Shown here in pieces: positions 63,478 through 64,000 of a stretch of DNA of 64,000 bases (positions are counted from its first letter, which is position 1; each line of letters begins with the position of its first letter). A program made the position numbers and the translations under genes. The DNA is taken from assembly GCA_965214085.1 (NCBI GenBank), contig OZ243937.1, positions 1,860,001-1,924,000 of the forward strand, read 5' to 3'. The notes under the pieces were generated by a model. That model worked only from the letters and a program-made list of their open reading frames with translations, was not told the origin of the DNA and searched no databases. The DNA comes from UBA6055 sp965214085 (lineage in GTDB: Bacteria; Chloroflexota; Anaerolineae; Aggregatilineales; Phototrophicaceae).

Positions 63478-63766
63478 CAGGGCAATCGCATCAAAATCAA
63501 TAAATGACGAAATTTACATCAAACTAACATATTGTAGGGGTGACATAGTATGTCGCCCGTAAAACGCGCATAATCTGTGGGCAATTCACAGGGTCGCGTA
63601 GGGCGCGTAGACACAGCCCGCCGACACTGACCGTCAATCGCCCCTACAATTACCAGATTGATGTGACAATCGCCAAGAAAAGATACGAAACTCTGTGCTG
63701 TCGGTCAGTGTCTACGCGACCCTCTGCGCTCTCTGTGTTGAAATTAATTTGATGCGATTGCTCTGG
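63478..63766 (+). mobile_element. MITE-like element B6 (289 bp)
   Basis: Left end GGGCAATCGCATCAAAAT and right end TTTGATGCGATTGCTCT. Flanks GTGTAGCACG (63468-63477) and GTCTAGCATG (63767-63776) match at eight of ten positions. The interior has CATAAATGACG-like sequence as in B1, a palindrome TAGGGGTGACAT...ATGTCGCCC near 63536, and a larger inverted repeat around GACACTGACCG. Confidence 0.7.
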
Positions 63767-63784
63767 GTCTAGCATGGAGCCTTC

Positions 63785-63814
63785 TTGCAAAATTTGAACA
63801 ATGCCCCGTATAAT
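63785..63814 (+). promoter_or_regulatory. Promoter of rseP
   Basis: TTGCAA (63785-63790), an 18-bp spacer and a perfect TATAAT (63809-63814), about 36 bp before the coding start. Confidence 0.65.
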
Positions 63815-63849
63815 GTGAACATCATAAAGGCAAAAGAAAGAGAACGTAG

Positions 63850-64000
63850 ATGCTGATGCCAGCCGCCGCTGCTAACGACATTCTGCTCGCCATCGCCGCA
63901 TTTGTGATCGTCCTGTTTCCGGCGATTATCATTCATGAGTTAGGGCATTTTTTCGCCGCCAAGCTCGTGGGAATAAACGTGCTGGAATTTGGCATCGGCT
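63850..64000 (+). CDS. rseP: RseP-type site-2 metalloprotease, 3' end missing
   Basis: The window ends within this gene after about 50 residues. A first membrane helix (AIAAFVIVLFPAIIIHELGH) carries the zinc motif HELGH (HExxH), followed by FFAAKLVGINVLEFGIG, exactly the N-terminus of RseP/SpoIVFB-type intramembrane proteases that release membrane-held regulators. ATG 63850 has a purine-rich AAAGAGAA upstream. Confidence 0.9.
   Translation, partial: MLMPAAAANDILLAIAAFVIVLFPAIIIHELGHFFAAKLVGINVLEFGIG

Overview
The window looks like a chromosomal segment of a Chloroflexota-type bacterium. This is an inference from gene content, not from a marker-gene tree. The clues are a mevalonate pathway with an archaeal-type HMG-CoA synthase, thiolase and DUF35 set, an isopentenyl phosphate kinase next to a decarboxylase of the phosphomevalonate type (a route known from Roseiflexus), a small split nuo cluster and a plant-like cystathionine gamma-synthase. 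Almost all the DNA is coding, mostly as short operons with strong Shine-Dalgarno sites. There are no phage genes, no CRISPR array and no rRNA. The only RNA gene seen is tRNA-Pro(GGG). The gaps between operons hold dispersed repeats.

Layout. 1-2580: the end of a GNAT-type gene, a family 4 glycosyltransferase and a small unknown gene. 3140-5802: argG and argH. 5881-17091: a branched-chain amino-acid operon (leader peptide, attenuator, ilvE, ilvB, ilvN, ilvC, leuA, leuC, leuD, cimA, leuB). 17113-18453: murA on the other strand. 19275-23130: a SAM-I riboswitch driving a plant-like cystathionine gamma-synthase, then thrC and thrB, which suggests O-phosphohomoserine is the branch point between threonine and methionine. 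23322-28526: iscX, nuoB, nuoCD, nuoI and an Mrp-type Fe-S carrier. 28542-40316: cell-envelope and signalling genes, including a histidine-kinase-like protein without the phospho-accepting His, a mucin-like LysM protein and an LCP ligase. 40810-41993: tRNA-Pro and selD, which is itself a selenoprotein gene with an in-frame TGA. 42004-48031: an alpha-oxoamine synthase and the first half of the mevalonate pathway (HMG-CoA reductase, HMG-CoA synthase, thiolase, split DUF35). 48600-53000: a lone sugar-ABC ATPase, cinA and lepA. 53410-57956: tlyA plus three envelope proteins, two of which resemble dead enzymes. 58035-64000: a lone peptide/nickel-type binding lipoprotein, isopentenyl phosphate kinase, mevalonate kinase, a UbiA-type prenyltransferase, the mevalonate decarboxylase and the start of rseP.

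Two families of non-coding MITE-like elements, called A and B here, fill the intergenic gaps. Family A has five copies of 145-366 bp, each with imperfect terminal inverted repeats and a 9-10 bp target duplication that is still readable. Family B has TIRs around GGGCAATCGCATCAA and also makes 9-10 bp duplications. In three A copies the same B copy sits at the same internal site, so the composite must have spread as a unit.

The most interesting points are the transcription attenuator with an Ile/Val/Leu leader peptide before ilvE, the SAM-riboswitch/plant-type methionine branch, the hidden selenocysteine codon in selD, the nested MITEs, and a series of proteins that keep a fold but have lost catalytic residues.
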